64,000 nt of DNA from positions 62,001 to 126,000 of the forward strand of contig CARDBT010000002.1 in assembly GCA_948957135.1 (NCBI GenBank), read 5' to 3'. The DNA is from COE1 sp910588595. Lineage in GTDB: Bacteria; Bacillota; Clostridia; Lachnospirales; Lachnospiraceae. Below the pieces are notes generated by a model. The model was not told the DNA's origin. It did no database searches and was given only the letters and a program-made list of their open reading frames with translations. The position numbers were made by a program, and so were the translations under genes. Positions 52,193 through 61,493 of this stretch are shown in pieces; the stretch's first letter is position 1; every line of letters begins with the position of its first letter.

Positions 52193-52357
52193 CTACAGCC
52201 GCTTTTCCTTCTTAACTTTATCGTAGCGCTTTGATATCCATGGCATGATCTTTGCCGCCGCTTTCATGTCAAGATTGAAAAAATACACGGTAAAGGTCAG
52301 TATGAAAAACACTGCTGCCACGATCACCACACCCAGTAATAGCTTCAATATCATCAT
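52193..52357 (-). CDS. Small single-span membrane protein, 54 aa
   Basis: A short frame with one hydrophobic helix right at the N-terminus (LKLLLGVVIVAAVFFILTF) and a basic cytoplasmic tail ending KRYDKVKKEKRL. Two adjacent ATG codons are possible; the first is at 52357, with AGG-type bases upstream. It sits between the YiiG-type lipoprotein (9 bases upstream) and the ACS-like gene (about 35 bases downstream), so all three are probably on one transcript. Function unknown. Confidence 0.6.
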   Translation of the reverse strand: MMILKLLLGVVIVAAVFFILTFTVYFFNLDMKAAAKIMPWISKRYDKVKKEKRL

Positions 52358-52366
52358 GACCGTTTC

Positions 52367-53443
52367 CTAACCTACATCGATGATGTTATTGTAGTCATTG
52401 ATCAGCGATGAGAGTCCCGCATCAAAAGAGGACAGTGAGCATTGACCTGAAAAACTTGCATTTATGTCGAACTGGCTCAGCTCCTCCCCGTCTTTGACTT
52501 TCTGGAGCACTTCTGTCAGGGAAACCTTGGTATCCTTCAGATCCCTGATAAAGCTGTTCCACCAGCCGTATTTGGAGATTCCTTCCGCTGCAAGTTTTTC
52601 CTCATCATTGTCATATGCGAGCAGCGCGTCCACATTCTCTACAAATTCATCATAGAGCGGCTGAATCTTTTCCAGATCCATATCCAGGATGTTCTCATCC
52701 CAAACGCCCTGATTGTACAGCTCGGTCTCTATATCATTGGCGAGATCCAGCACCCTGTTCATCGCATAGAATACCTCGAGCCCCTCCTCTTTCATCCTCT
52801 CGTACGCCTTTTCCTGACGTTCATTGGCAACAATATCGAGCTCCGCCATAAATGCATCACCATCATCCATATAATCTGCCAGAGCGCTTAGCAAATTCGC
52901 GTGATATTCCTTTGCTTTCTGGTAATCATCATCCAGAAATGATTTCATCTCAGTGTAGACTTCAATGTCATTGAGTGTCGATATCACCATTTTCAGGGAC
53001 GGATACATTTTCAGAAACGCCTCATCCAATGAAGTCTTGTCGCTCTTGCTGTTCACCATCTCGTAGGCGCTCTCAACCTGCTCAATGTCATACTCCGATA
53101 AAGAGTAGCAGTCGTAATAGTCATAATCCGGATCCAAAAGAGCAAACTCTTCCTGCTCTATATCTACATAATTGAAATAGCGCTCCAGGGAATCACTGAC
53201 CCTGCCAAGCATAAAATTATTGACTTCAATATATGCGTTGTAAAGCTCCTGCTCCTGTTCTTCGAGCTCCTCGTCTGACAGCTCTGGCTCCACACTAGAA
53301 GGTGTCTCCGACTCTTCGGTTTTCGTCGTCACTTGATTATCCTCGATAACATTTTGGGTGATCGACGCGGCAGCATTCTGACACGCTGTCACAGAGCATG
53401 CCATAATCAACACAGTTAAAATAATACTCGTTTTTCTTCTCAT
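52367..53443 (-). CDS. YiiG/DUF3829-family lipoprotein, 358 aa
   Basis: Lipoprotein signal peptide with the lipobox near residue 20 (MACSVTAC). A Ser/Thr/Glu-rich spacer follows, then a long all-helical domain (about 65-358) rich in Asp, Glu and Tyr, which matches DUF3829. Members are surface or periplasm-facing proteins of unknown role. GGGAGA precedes the ATG at 53443; an ATG-initiated extension of 13 codons lacks support. First gene of a likely three-gene transcript with the tiny membrane and ACS-like proteins. Confidence 0.75.
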   Translation of the reverse strand: MRRKTSIILTVLIMACSVTACQNAAASITQNVIEDNQVTTKTEESETPSSVEPELSDEELEEQEQELYNAYIEVNNFMLGRVSDSLERYFNYVDIEQEEFALLDPDYDYYDCYSLSEYDIEQVESAYEMVNSKSDKTSLDEAFLKMYPSLKMVISTLNDIEVYTEMKSFLDDDYQKAKEYHANLLSALADYMDDGDAFMAELDIVANERQEKAYERMKEEGLEVFYAMNRVLDLANDIETELYNQGVWDENILDMDLEKIQPLYDEFVENVDALLAYDNDEEKLAAEGISKYGWWNSFIRDLKDTKVSLTEVLQKVKDGEELSQFDINASFSGQCSLSSFDAGLSSLINDYNNIIDVG

Positions 53444-53607
53444 TATCTTCTCCCTTTCATTTCCTTTACGAATCCTCAACAATTAAACACTTGTTTAGAA
53501 TTCGTAATAAAAAAACTGATAGTTGCTTTTTTATGCCTTATACAATTTCTGCACCGTAAAAATCATTATACCACACAATTTTTAAAAAGGAAAGTTAAAC
53601 GTGCATT

Positions 53608-54405
53608 TTACATTAAACGTAAAGATACACGTTTTGCGTACTCTGCCGCCCCGAGCGCGCCCATCAGCTGCGGGTCGACCGGCAGCGCCACCACCTTGAT
53701 CTTGAGCACTTTCTCAATCGCCTGCTTCAAGCCCTCGTTCTTGGCACAGCCGCCTGTCAGGGCGATGCTGTCTGTCGCCCCCGCCTTCTTTGCCATGACA
53801 AAGCACCGCTTTGCGACGGAGAGCTGTATGCCCGCCGCGATCTCCTCCATCGGCTTTCCCTCCCCGACAAGGGACACGACCTCACTCTCGGCAAATACGG
53901 TACACTGCGCAGTGATCGGTATCACGTTCTTCGCCTTTAGGGACAGTCTGGAAAATTCCTCCAGCGACATCTCAAAAGCGTTTGCCATGCTCTCAAAAAA
54001 GCGTCCCGTTCCGGCTGCGCACTTGTCGTTCATCGCAAAGTTGAGCACCGTCCCGTCCGTGTCGATGGCGATACCCTTGACATCCTGACCGCCGATATCG
54101 ATGACTGCATGCACACCAGGATCTGCCATGTGCACGCCCATCGCGTGACAACTGATCTCCGATATATTCTCGTCGGCAAAGGGCACTTTGTTCCGCCCGT
54201 ACCCCGTGCCGACCAGATACACCAGATCCTGTGGCGAATGCAGCCCCTCCACCTGCGAAACCGCCTCGTTCAAAGCCGCCTCTGCACTCAATACCGGATT
54301 GATGCGGCTCCTGTTTGTGACACTCGCCACGATCGTGCTGTTTTCGTCTATGATCACACATTTAGTGTATGTACTCCCCGCATCACAGCCACCGAAATAT
54401 CTCAT
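53608..54405 (-). CDS. 2-hydroxyacyl-CoA dehydratase activase (HgdC-like), 265 aa
   Basis: ASKHA-fold ATPase that reduces the dehydratase by one electron using a [4Fe-4S] cluster shared by a homodimer. GGCDAGSTYTKCVI (phosphate 1), DIGGQDVKGI (phosphate 2), the two cluster cysteines in KCAAGTGRF and TAQCTVF, and LTGGCAKNEGL are all present. GGAGG precedes the ATG at 54405. It is the last gene of the series starting at 61332 and partners the two dehydratase-like subunits just upstream. Confidence 0.92.
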   Translation of the reverse strand: MRYFGGCDAGSTYTKCVIIDENSTIVASVTNRSRINPVLSAEAALNEAVSQVEGLHSPQDLVYLVGTGYGRNKVPFADENISEISCHAMGVHMADPGVHAVIDIGGQDVKGIAIDTDGTVLNFAMNDKCAAGTGRFFESMANAFEMSLEEFSRLSLKAKNVIPITAQCTVFAESEVVSLVGEGKPMEEIAAGIQLSVAKRCFVMAKKAGATDSIALTGGCAKNEGLKQAIEKVLKIKVVALPVDPQLMGALGAAEYAKRVSLRLM

Positions 54406-54489
54406 TTTTCACCCTCCTGCTACCTTCAGTCTGCATGTTCACTGCTGCACAGAATACTGTACTATATAATTATCATTCTATTCCCTGTA

Positions 54490-56028
54490 CTACCAGTTAT
54501 TGTCATCGTCAAAATCCTCGAGGCTCGGATCGAGCGGTTCCTCCCTGAATACGGTGCGCATGTACCGGTTGACCTCCGTGCGCATGTCCTTTCTCGAACC
54601 GTCCTCCGGTTTCATCAGATTGTGGTTCACCCAGATCAGGTGAACGCCGTGCTTTCTCGCCTCCTCCTCAAACAGCCCATGATACCCTGACATCGCCTTG
54701 CACCCCATGTGGCAGTACATGATGACCACGTCCACGTCAAAGCTCTCGCAGAAGCGCCACAGATCCTCGACACCGACCTCGTAACCGCCGTTGGAGCGGC
54801 TGCGCATGATCATCTTTCCATACAGATACGCCAGATCTTTTAACGCCTGATCCTTGTCCTGCGTGTCCACCATGCGCGTGGAACACAGGCTGAGCATATC
54901 CACGAGCGCCGCCACGCCCCAGCAGTTCTGCAGCCAGACTGTGAAAGCTGTGTAATACGCTGACTGCACGCCCCATGTGATCGCGCGGTGCCTGATCTCC
55001 TGGCAGACGAGCTCCCTGCGCTCATATCCTCTCTGCACATAGCGGTTGAGCTTCTGCTCGACTTTCCGGAACACCTCATATCTGCCGCCTGTAGCCTGGT
55101 AGACACAGTAGCGGTAGAGCGCAAGGTTCGTCCCGATCATCTGCGGGTATTTTGTACGGCTGATCTCAAACCAGTCGAGCATGTTCTGCGTCTCGGTATT
55201 AAAGAGCTCCATACTCTTGAAAAACGCATTCCAGTCAAATGTCTCACCTGTGTGCTCCTCGATAAAAGCGATGCAGTTCTGGATCTCCTCCACCGCATAC
55301 GGTTCCACGCTCTCATAGGTATGGCGTATCGGCACGGCAAGCTCAAAAGTCGGAATGCCAAAATACTGTCCCTCGATGCTGTTTCCCATCAGGCTGCCGT
55401 CGCAAGTCGTGTTGCAGTGCACCGCACATGCCCCGATCCTCGGATAGTCGTCCTCCAGGGCAACGCCAAGCTCCGCAAGCGGCATCGGGCAGACATCTGA
55501 CGGAACACCGTACGTCTGCGCCGCGTCCGTATAGTGCACCACGCCATTCTGGACCATCATGGCGCAGGTGTACACCGCAGGTACTTCCACCGAAGTCCAG
55601 ATCAGATTTGGAAATCCATTCATGATCTCGCTCATCATATTTTCATCAAACAGTACCATTTTCTTCCGAAGCTTCTCGTCGTTTCCGATATTGGGATCTG
55701 CTCTGAACATCCTCGTCATGGCTTTGCACATATCGATGACGACAATGCTGAGCGCTGTGTGGGTGATGCGAAGCTGTGAGCCGCGCATCCCCTCGGTGTG
55801 CCTGTCAAAAAAATCGGGGACCACCAGATAATTGACCATCCAGCGATACCGGAAAAACGCTTTCACGTTGTTTGGTTTTGCGGCAAAACCGATGAGTACA
55901 CCCCAGATCCGAAGCCACTGCAGATAGTCATAGAAAGTGTCCCTGACACCGCGCCACTCACGCCGCTTTTTTGCCCTTTTGCCTGTATAGAATGAACCGA
56001 GCTTCTCGCTCCCCATCTGTTTTCCCAT
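54490..56028 (-). CDS. 2-hydroxyacyl-CoA dehydratase alpha-like subunit, 512 aa
   Basis: HgdA/BcrC-superfamily protein. Conserved parts include WTSVEVPAVYTCAMM, SDVCPMPLAELGVAL, CAVHCNTTCDGSLMGN and the C-terminal IMYCHMGCKAMSGYHGL (substrate and cluster Cys/His). Characterised relatives use a low-potential [4Fe-4S] cluster and radical chemistry to dehydrate 2-hydroxyacyl-CoA or reduce aromatic CoA esters. It is longer than most (usually about 400-480) because of an N-terminal extension of about 60 basic residues. AGGAG is 7 bases before the ATG. Substrate unknown. Confidence 0.85.
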   Translation of the reverse strand: MGKQMGSEKLGSFYTGKRAKKRREWRGVRDTFYDYLQWLRIWGVLIGFAAKPNNVKAFFRYRWMVNYLVVPDFFDRHTEGMRGSQLRITHTALSIVVIDMCKAMTRMFRADPNIGNDEKLRKKMVLFDENMMSEIMNGFPNLIWTSVEVPAVYTCAMMVQNGVVHYTDAAQTYGVPSDVCPMPLAELGVALEDDYPRIGACAVHCNTTCDGSLMGNSIEGQYFGIPTFELAVPIRHTYESVEPYAVEEIQNCIAFIEEHTGETFDWNAFFKSMELFNTETQNMLDWFEISRTKYPQMIGTNLALYRYCVYQATGGRYEVFRKVEQKLNRYVQRGYERRELVCQEIRHRAITWGVQSAYYTAFTVWLQNCWGVAALVDMLSLCSTRMVDTQDKDQALKDLAYLYGKMIMRSRSNGGYEVGVEDLWRFCESFDVDVVIMYCHMGCKAMSGYHGLFEEEARKHGVHLIWVNHNLMKPEDGSRKDMRTEVNRYMRTVFREEPLDPSLEDFDDDNNW

Positions 56029-56048
56029 CTGTCTGCTCCTACGCCTTT

Positions 56049-57224
56049 CTACAGTCTCTTGATCTCCAGACTCTCCACAAACGCCTGGAACCGTGTCCGC
56101 AGCTGCCCGGAATTTCCTGTCACATACGGTCTGTCTATAGAGAGCGTCGGGACCCCGTATTTTTCCCGCATATTTTTCGATGCGTAGGCGCGCTCATAAC
56201 CCCAGTAATCACAGAACTTCATCTGCTGGTAGATCACGCCGTCCGCACGGTACTCCTGCACCAGCTGTCTCACGTAGTCCTGGCGCTCCGACACTTTCTG
56301 TGCATTCATATAGCGCGGGCATTTTCCCATTGTCAGGTAATGTCTGCAGACCTGCGTCAACACGTCCTGCGTATCATCCAGCCTGATCGGTACACGCTCC
56401 GGGAGCGAGCCAAAGCAAAAGCGGTCCGCGACGACCCTCGCACCGGTCTCCTCCATCAATCTGATCAATCCGGGATCATCGATCTCAGAACCCGCGACAA
56501 CGACTTTCACTCGAAACGCCGGCTTCGGATCGGCCTCCCGCGTGCGCAGCTCCTCAGCCACCGATGCGAGCCTGTCTATCAAAAGCGCCTTGGGACAGCA
56601 GTACGAGGCAGTGCACAGGACTGCAAACTCGTAACCCGTGATGCGCGGATCCTCCTCCTTGCGGTACTCCGATATCTCCTGCAGCAGACTGCAGATCCGG
56701 TTGTGCTGTCCTACTGCCTTGCGGAGGCTCTCATCTGAAATGTCAACGCCGAACCTTTCCCGCAGCGGCGCAAGGACATGCGCCTGCATCTGCCTCACAT
56801 AATGACGGAGCGCGGTATCGTCTGATTTCATCGGCGCATCACAGTAGGAGACAAAAAATCCCTCCTTGTCAACACACTTTAAATGCTCGATATTTTCCAC
56901 GCACCGGTTCATCTGGGAGCAGGCATCCGGCGCGATGACACAGTCGAGGAACTGATACCCGCCCTCCACCGCGCGCTCTAAGACCGCGCGGCAGCACTCA
57001 CATAAGAGGCTTGACATATAATATGTACCGATATCGATCGAACCGGTCCGCGGCGCGCGAAGCCTCACCGAAAAGCACCCCGGCAGGTTCAAAAGCGGCT
57101 CTGGTATCAGTGAACATACACTTCCTATCGGGTGCAGACCTGCAGCCACGCCCTCGCGCACCAGATCGTTATTTGCCTCCTCCAGAAGCCTCTCAAAATA
57201 ATATAACTGTGATAAATCTCTCAT
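56049..57224 (-). CDS. 2-hydroxyacyl-CoA dehydratase beta-like subunit, 391 aa
   Basis: HgdB-like partner of the preceding-numbered subunit: GLHPIGSVCSLIPEPLL near the start, LLCECCRAVLER, VIAPDACSQMNRCVENI, YCDAPMK, and KFCDYWGYERA near the end, giving the usual cluster Cys set and several extra Cys. ATG 57224 follows GGGGAGA; an ATG 24 bases upstream is less likely. The spacing of 20 bases to the alpha-like gene and about 50 to cooC indicates one operon. Nothing here defines the acyl-CoA used, or whether the substrate is a CoA ester at all. Confidence 0.85.
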   Translation of the reverse strand: MRDLSQLYYFERLLEEANNDLVREGVAAGLHPIGSVCSLIPEPLLNLPGCFSVRLRAPRTGSIDIGTYYMSSLLCECCRAVLERAVEGGYQFLDCVIAPDACSQMNRCVENIEHLKCVDKEGFFVSYCDAPMKSDDTALRHYVRQMQAHVLAPLRERFGVDISDESLRKAVGQHNRICSLLQEISEYRKEEDPRITGYEFAVLCTASYCCPKALLIDRLASVAEELRTREADPKPAFRVKVVVAGSEIDDPGLIRLMEETGARVVADRFCFGSLPERVPIRLDDTQDVLTQVCRHYLTMGKCPRYMNAQKVSERQDYVRQLVQEYRADGVIYQQMKFCDYWGYERAYASKNMREKYGVPTLSIDRPYVTGNSGQLRTRFQAFVESLEIKRL

Positions 57225-57276
57225 CTTGTCTCCCCATACTGCCGACAACCTGCATCCAAAGACCTGTCAGCGCACA

Positions 57277-58038
57277 CTATAGTCCCATCCTGTCGAGGAC
57301 TTCCCCTGCTCCCCGCACAAGTTCCGTGTCAGAGGGCAGCGCCAGCACGCTCTCCCCTTTCAGGTCTGTCTCGGCAAGCTTCTCATCCGAACCGATATAG
57401 CTGACAACGGGAATGTCGCCAGTGTCGATCAGTTTGACGGACTCTCTGGACAAAATGCGGTTTATCACAGCCCCTGTCCACTCATACATCACAAGCTCAT
57501 CAGCCACCTTCTTGATCGTCTGGATCACCTGTGTCCCCTTGCGGCTTGAATCCGTCACCAGCAGCAGGTGCGTCACCTTCTCCATCACGCGGCGGTTGAT
57601 CTGCTCTATGCCGGCCTCGCCGTCGATCACCACATAATCAAAATTATCTGAAAGCAGCTGTATCACTGCTTTCAGATAATTGTTGATCCTGCAGTAGCAG
57701 CCCGCGCTCTCCGGGCGCCCCACCGCGATGAACGCAAAACCGTCACACTCTGCCATAGCATCATAAATGCGGTACTCCGACTCCGCCAACAACTCCAGTG
57801 CCGTCCTGGTATCGCCCTCCTCCACTGTTGACACGACCGCCTTTCGGATATCATCGATCGTCTCATGTACCTCCACGCCAAGCGCGGTCGACAGACCGAC
57901 TGCCGGATCTGCATCGATGGCGAGGATCCGCTTGCCGGGATAGCGCTCCACCAGCACCTTCACCATCGCTGCAGCCAGCGAAGTCTTGCCCACGCCGCCT
58001 TTTCCTGCCACTGCGATCATCTTTGTATTGCCCTGCAT
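57277..58038 (-). CDS. cooC: CooC-type nickel/cluster-maturation ATPase, 253 aa
   Basis: MinD/ParA-fold ATPase of the CooC group: deviant Walker A AGKGGVGKTSLAA at about residue 10, IDADPAVGLSTALG switch I region, and the CxC metal-binding pair in GCYCRINNY near 119, followed by VIDGEAGIEQINRR. CooC inserts nickel into CO dehydrogenase. No CODH gene is in this window; the operon neighbours are HgdABC-like proteins. AAGGAG lies upstream of the ATG. It may mature the Fe-S enzymes of this operon; this is inference. Confidence 0.88.
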   Translation of the reverse strand: MQGNTKMIAVAGKGGVGKTSLAAAMVKVLVERYPGKRILAIDADPAVGLSTALGVEVHETIDDIRKAVVSTVEEGDTRTALELLAESEYRIYDAMAECDGFAFIAVGRPESAGCYCRINNYLKAVIQLLSDNFDYVVIDGEAGIEQINRRVMEKVTHLLLVTDSSRKGTQVIQTIKKVADELVMYEWTGAVINRILSRESVKLIDTGDIPVVSYIGSDEKLAETDLKGESVLALPSDTELVRGAGEVLDRMGL

Positions 58039-58062
58039 CTCTTTCTCCTTTCGATGCGCTGT

Positions 58063-59166
58063 TTATGCCTCCTCGTCGGGGTACATTACCAACAGGCGTT
58101 CGATATCCGTGCGCACCTCCGCAAATGCCTTGAGCAGTTTGGGGGAGAACGATCCGCTCTGTCCGTTGACGATCATCTGGAATGCCTGTTCTGAATCGTA
58201 TGCCTCCTTGTACACGCGCCTTGTGGTGAGTGCGTCGTACACGTCCACAAGGGAGACGATCTGCGCCGCGATGCTGATCTCGTCCCCCTTCAGCCCGTCC
58301 GGATAGCCCTTGCCGTCGTATTTTTCGTGGTGGTGTCTGGCGATATCGCAGGCGTAATCGTAGATCGCCCGGTCATTCAGGCAGATCCTGTGCTGTATGA
58401 TCTCCGCACCCTTGGTGGTGTGGGACTTGATCAGCTCAAACTCATCGGGCGTCAGTTTGCCGGGTTTGAGGATGATGCTGTCCGAGATCGCGATCTTTCC
58501 GATATCGTGCAGCGAGGACGCCCAGCCGATCTGCGTCAGCTTTTCGGGGGTGAGCTCATACTCGGGAAACAGCTTCATGACACTGTTTCCGAGGCAGAGG
58601 GCATACTCCCGGATCCTTTTGATGTGCTGCTTGGATTCCATATTTCGAAATTCCACAATGTTGCTGAGGGAATCGATCAGTATCTCGTTGATATGGTTGA
58701 TCTTCTTTGCCTGCTGTTTCAGGACGCTGTTCTGCTTCTGGATGTTGATGTTCTGTTTCTTGACCATCATCTCGAGCTGCATCTTGTACTGAAACCAGCC
58801 GATCGCATTGCGGACTACCTGCTTCACGACATCGGGCTGGTAGGGCTTTGTGATGTAGCTGACGATCCCGTACTCATAGCCCTTTCGCTCCACCTCGTGG
58901 GAGCTGTCGCCTGTGATCATAATGAACGGGATCCTGTTGAGAATCGATTTGTCCTTCAGGTGCTCAAGCACGGTGAAGCCGTCCATCACAGGCATCAGAT
59001 TGTCGAGCAGGACGACTGCGATGGAGGCGATATGGTCCTTTAGGAGCGCTATGCCCTGTCTTCCGTTTTCAGCCTCCAGGATCTTGTACTCTGACCGGAA
59101 CAGCTCGACTAAGATCTCCCGGTCGATTGCGTTGTCTTCAAAAATTAAAATAGTATCACGATTCAT
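58063..59166 (-). CDS. Response regulator with HD-GYP output domain, 367 aa
   Basis: Receiver domain (about 1-125: IFEDNAIDRE, phosphorylatable Asp in LLDNLMPVMDG, ITGDS, KPYQ) linked by a coiled coil (about 128-165) to an HD-GYP domain (about 170-360). The latter shows LHDIGKI and HHEKYDGKGYPDGL, the full metal and GYP motifs expected of cyclic-di-GMP phosphodiesterases. The ribosome site is weak. Only 25 bases from cooC, it seems part of the same transcript and may report on its signal, though no cognate kinase is nearby. Confidence 0.92.
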   Translation of the reverse strand: MNRDTILIFEDNAIDREILVELFRSEYKILEAENGRQGIALLKDHIASIAVVLLDNLMPVMDGFTVLEHLKDKSILNRIPFIMITGDSSHEVERKGYEYGIVSYITKPYQPDVVKQVVRNAIGWFQYKMQLEMMVKKQNINIQKQNSVLKQQAKKINHINEILIDSLSNIVEFRNMESKQHIKRIREYALCLGNSVMKLFPEYELTPEKLTQIGWASSLHDIGKIAISDSIILKPGKLTPDEFELIKSHTTKGAEIIQHRICLNDRAIYDYACDIARHHHEKYDGKGYPDGLKGDEISIAAQIVSLVDVYDALTTRRVYKEAYDSEQAFQMIVNGQSGSFSPKLLKAFAEVRTDIERLLVMYPDEEA

Positions 59167-59238
59167 GATTTTACCATACTTTCTATATATTTTTTGGCAC
59201 TGTTACGATACTGAACAGTACTGGATATTGTCGTGCGC

Positions 59239-61332
59239 TCACAGCCCCACCATGACAACCTGCTTGTTTCGGAGTTTGAAGACCACCCTTCTCACCTCCG
59301 ACGGCAGGAGGTATGAGATGCCGTTGATCGTGATCGAGCTGCCCTCAAATGCCCTGCCCCTGACTCGTATGGGTTCCTTCATCGTCTGCTCCGTGAGGTT
59401 GGCGAGCTTTGCCGACTCGCCGTCGAGCTCCGCCAGTGCATGTGTCTTGACCTCGATCGCGGCAAAGACCTTGCGCTGCTGATCCTCCGGCACATCCTTG
59501 CCGGAGGCGCACAGCATGCGGATCTTTCTGCGCATCTTCTCCAGCGCATCCAGCTCCTCGAGGAGCTGTTCCCTGTCTGCCGCATACTTTGCCTGCACTT
59601 TTGCGTACAGTTCGTTCCTGCCGATATCCAGAACGGTCTTCAGGTGCAGTCTGTTCCCGAGATTGTATGTGTCAACGCCCTTGATGGCGCAGATCTTTCC
59701 GCCCAGCAGGCTCGCCTTGTTCCCGGACACGATCACCCTGCCCCTGGTGTTGATGTTGCTGTTCATGATGTAATTTGCCTTGACGTCGCCGCCCGCCTCG
59801 ATGTTTGCCGCCTCGAAGAAACTTCCCGAGACCTCGCCGCCCGCCTCGATAAAGCAGTCATTCTTGGAGCAGCTGCCCTTTTTGATCATGATATTTCCAC
59901 CGGCGATGAGCTGCGCGGTCTCGACGTTGTGCTCGATGATGATATCCCCTGTCGCCTTGATGTAGCCGCCGGAGTAGATGCTGCCGATCACATGGACGGA
60001 GCCGTCCACTTCCAGCCTGCCGGTGACGGCGGTGACATCCTCGCGCACGACCAGCATGTTGGTGATGAGGATGCGCCCGCCGATAAACTCAAACTTTCCG
60101 TTCATCCTGGAGATGTAGGTCACGCCGTCCGGGGCGATGGTAAATCCGACACCGCGCAGCGGTTTCTTGTCGGCGCCATTCTCCGCGTGGATGGACTCAC
60201 CGTAGATATTTGTTCCGATGAAACCCTTCTGGGCAGGATGGTATACAGCGATCTTCTCGCCCTCGTCAACCATCTCAAACGCCTCGATATTGACGTAATC
60301 GACACCCCCATCCGGGAGCGGCGCCGGGATGCGGGGCAGGTCGAGCCGCACGAAGAACTCAAACCACCCGTCCTGTCCCTTGCTGGCGGGGATCCCCTCC
60401 GCTATGAGCACTTTCTCGTTCATCCGTCTCTTGTCGATCAGATCGTCTATGGCGTCATGCCGGATGCCATAGACGATCCCACGCTGTTCCAGATCGTGGT
60501 AGATGTCCTCCTTCATGACGGCATTTCCCGGAACCCACGGGATGTAGGCGAACGCCTTGTTGCCGTTCTCCTCCACGGAGATGACGAATTCCTTCTTGTC
60601 CAGGGTGTCAAATATCGACTTTTTGGCGTTCTTTTTCTCGGCGCTGCCTGCTCCGCTCGCCTTCTTGCTGCTGATGAGCGCGCGCCGCTTCTCTTTCATG
60701 TCCGTCGCGGAATAGACCAGACTGCTGTAGGCTGACACATCCAGACCGGACTCGAGACCCAGACGGATCTCGCGCATCTGGGCATGGCTGTACAAGTGGT
60801 TTGCATAGCGGGAGACATCGAGTTTTTTCTCCAGTCCCAGACGGATCTCCTGCATCTGCATCCAGTTGTACTGTCTGTCAAAATAGGGCGTGATGTCCAG
60901 ATGCTCGCACAGTCCGAACCGGACTTCGCGGATCTGCGGCGCACACATGCCCTCCCACAGCCATTTGTCGATCGGCAGGCGGTTCAGGATCGCCAGGCGG
61001 ATCTCTTTTAAGTCGTCATCCGCAAAGCCTTTGTCGATGTAGGGACGCAGATCGATGCCCGCGCAGAGCCCCAGGCGGACCTGCCGCATGGTCTCGTAGT
61101 TGTAGGCAGGATCGGCATAGAGGGCGGCTTCTACCTTGTCCTTGAGCCCCAGACGGATCTGCTCCATCTGCAGCCAGTTATATTCCGGGTTGGCGTAGAG
61201 GGAGACATCCAGCCCCTGCTCAATGCCAAGCTTGATCTCCTGATCCTGCGCTTTTTGGTATTCGTCATTCTCCATCATGGGAAAATGCAGATCCAGCTGT
61301 TTGTTAGAATCTAAATTTTCCATATCTGTCAC
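59239..61332 (-). CDS. DUF342/FapA-family protein with seven 26-residue repeats, 697 aa
   Basis: The C-terminal half (about 240-690) is FapA-like: GVDYVNIEAF, PLRGVGFTIAPDG, right-handed beta-helix-type repeats (AGGNIMIKKG, AGGEVSGSF, AGGDVKAN) and a final coiled coil. DUF342 proteins are linked to flagella, polar localisation or polymer scaffolds. Before it lie seven 26-residue units (pattern EIRLGLE..LDVS.YA...Y...QM, about 30-215). The start is GTG 61332 with AAGGAG 6 bases upstream; ATG 61323 is the alternative. It begins the operon leading to the HgdABC-like genes. Confidence 0.85.
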   Translation of the reverse strand: MTDMENLDSNKQLDLHFPMMENDEYQKAQDQEIKLGIEQGLDVSLYANPEYNWLQMEQIRLGLKDKVEAALYADPAYNYETMRQVRLGLCAGIDLRPYIDKGFADDDLKEIRLAILNRLPIDKWLWEGMCAPQIREVRFGLCEHLDITPYFDRQYNWMQMQEIRLGLEKKLDVSRYANHLYSHAQMREIRLGLESGLDVSAYSSLVYSATDMKEKRRALISSKKASGAGSAEKKNAKKSIFDTLDKKEFVISVEENGNKAFAYIPWVPGNAVMKEDIYHDLEQRGIVYGIRHDAIDDLIDKRRMNEKVLIAEGIPASKGQDGWFEFFVRLDLPRIPAPLPDGGVDYVNIEAFEMVDEGEKIAVYHPAQKGFIGTNIYGESIHAENGADKKPLRGVGFTIAPDGVTYISRMNGKFEFIGGRILITNMLVVREDVTAVTGRLEVDGSVHVIGSIYSGGYIKATGDIIIEHNVETAQLIAGGNIMIKKGSCSKNDCFIEAGGEVSGSFFEAANIEAGGDVKANYIMNSNINTRGRVIVSGNKASLLGGKICAIKGVDTYNLGNRLHLKTVLDIGRNELYAKVQAKYAADREQLLEELDALEKMRRKIRMLCASGKDVPEDQQRKVFAAIEVKTHALAELDGESAKLANLTEQTMKEPIRVRGRAFEGSSITINGISYLLPSEVRRVVFKLRNKQVVMVGL
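60690..61270 (-). repeat. 78-bp-period coding repeats in the FapA-like gene
   Basis: Seven 26-codon units encode helical IRLGL repeats (for example QEIRLGLEKKLDVSRYA and REIRLGLESGLDVSAYS). Units 4 and 5 are the most diverged. DNA similarity is partial, so the duplication is old. Confidence 0.8.
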
Positions 61333-61439
61333 GGTTCACTCCTTCGGCATGATTTGCTTCCGTCCCCGGTTCTTGTCTCTCCTGTGCCGACATGTCTACC
61401 GCTCGGCTGCCTACCGGGAGCGAAGTGTAATAATTATTA

Positions 61440-61468
61440 ATTGTACCATGAGTGGCGCAGAAAGTCTA
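61440..61468 (-). promoter_or_regulatory. Predicted promoter of the FapA-to-activase operon
   Basis: TAGACT, 17-base spacer, TACAAT on the minus strand, about 100 bases before the GTG start. Confidence 0.4.
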
Positions 61469-61493
61469 CTGGATATTGCAGCCTTGAACACAC

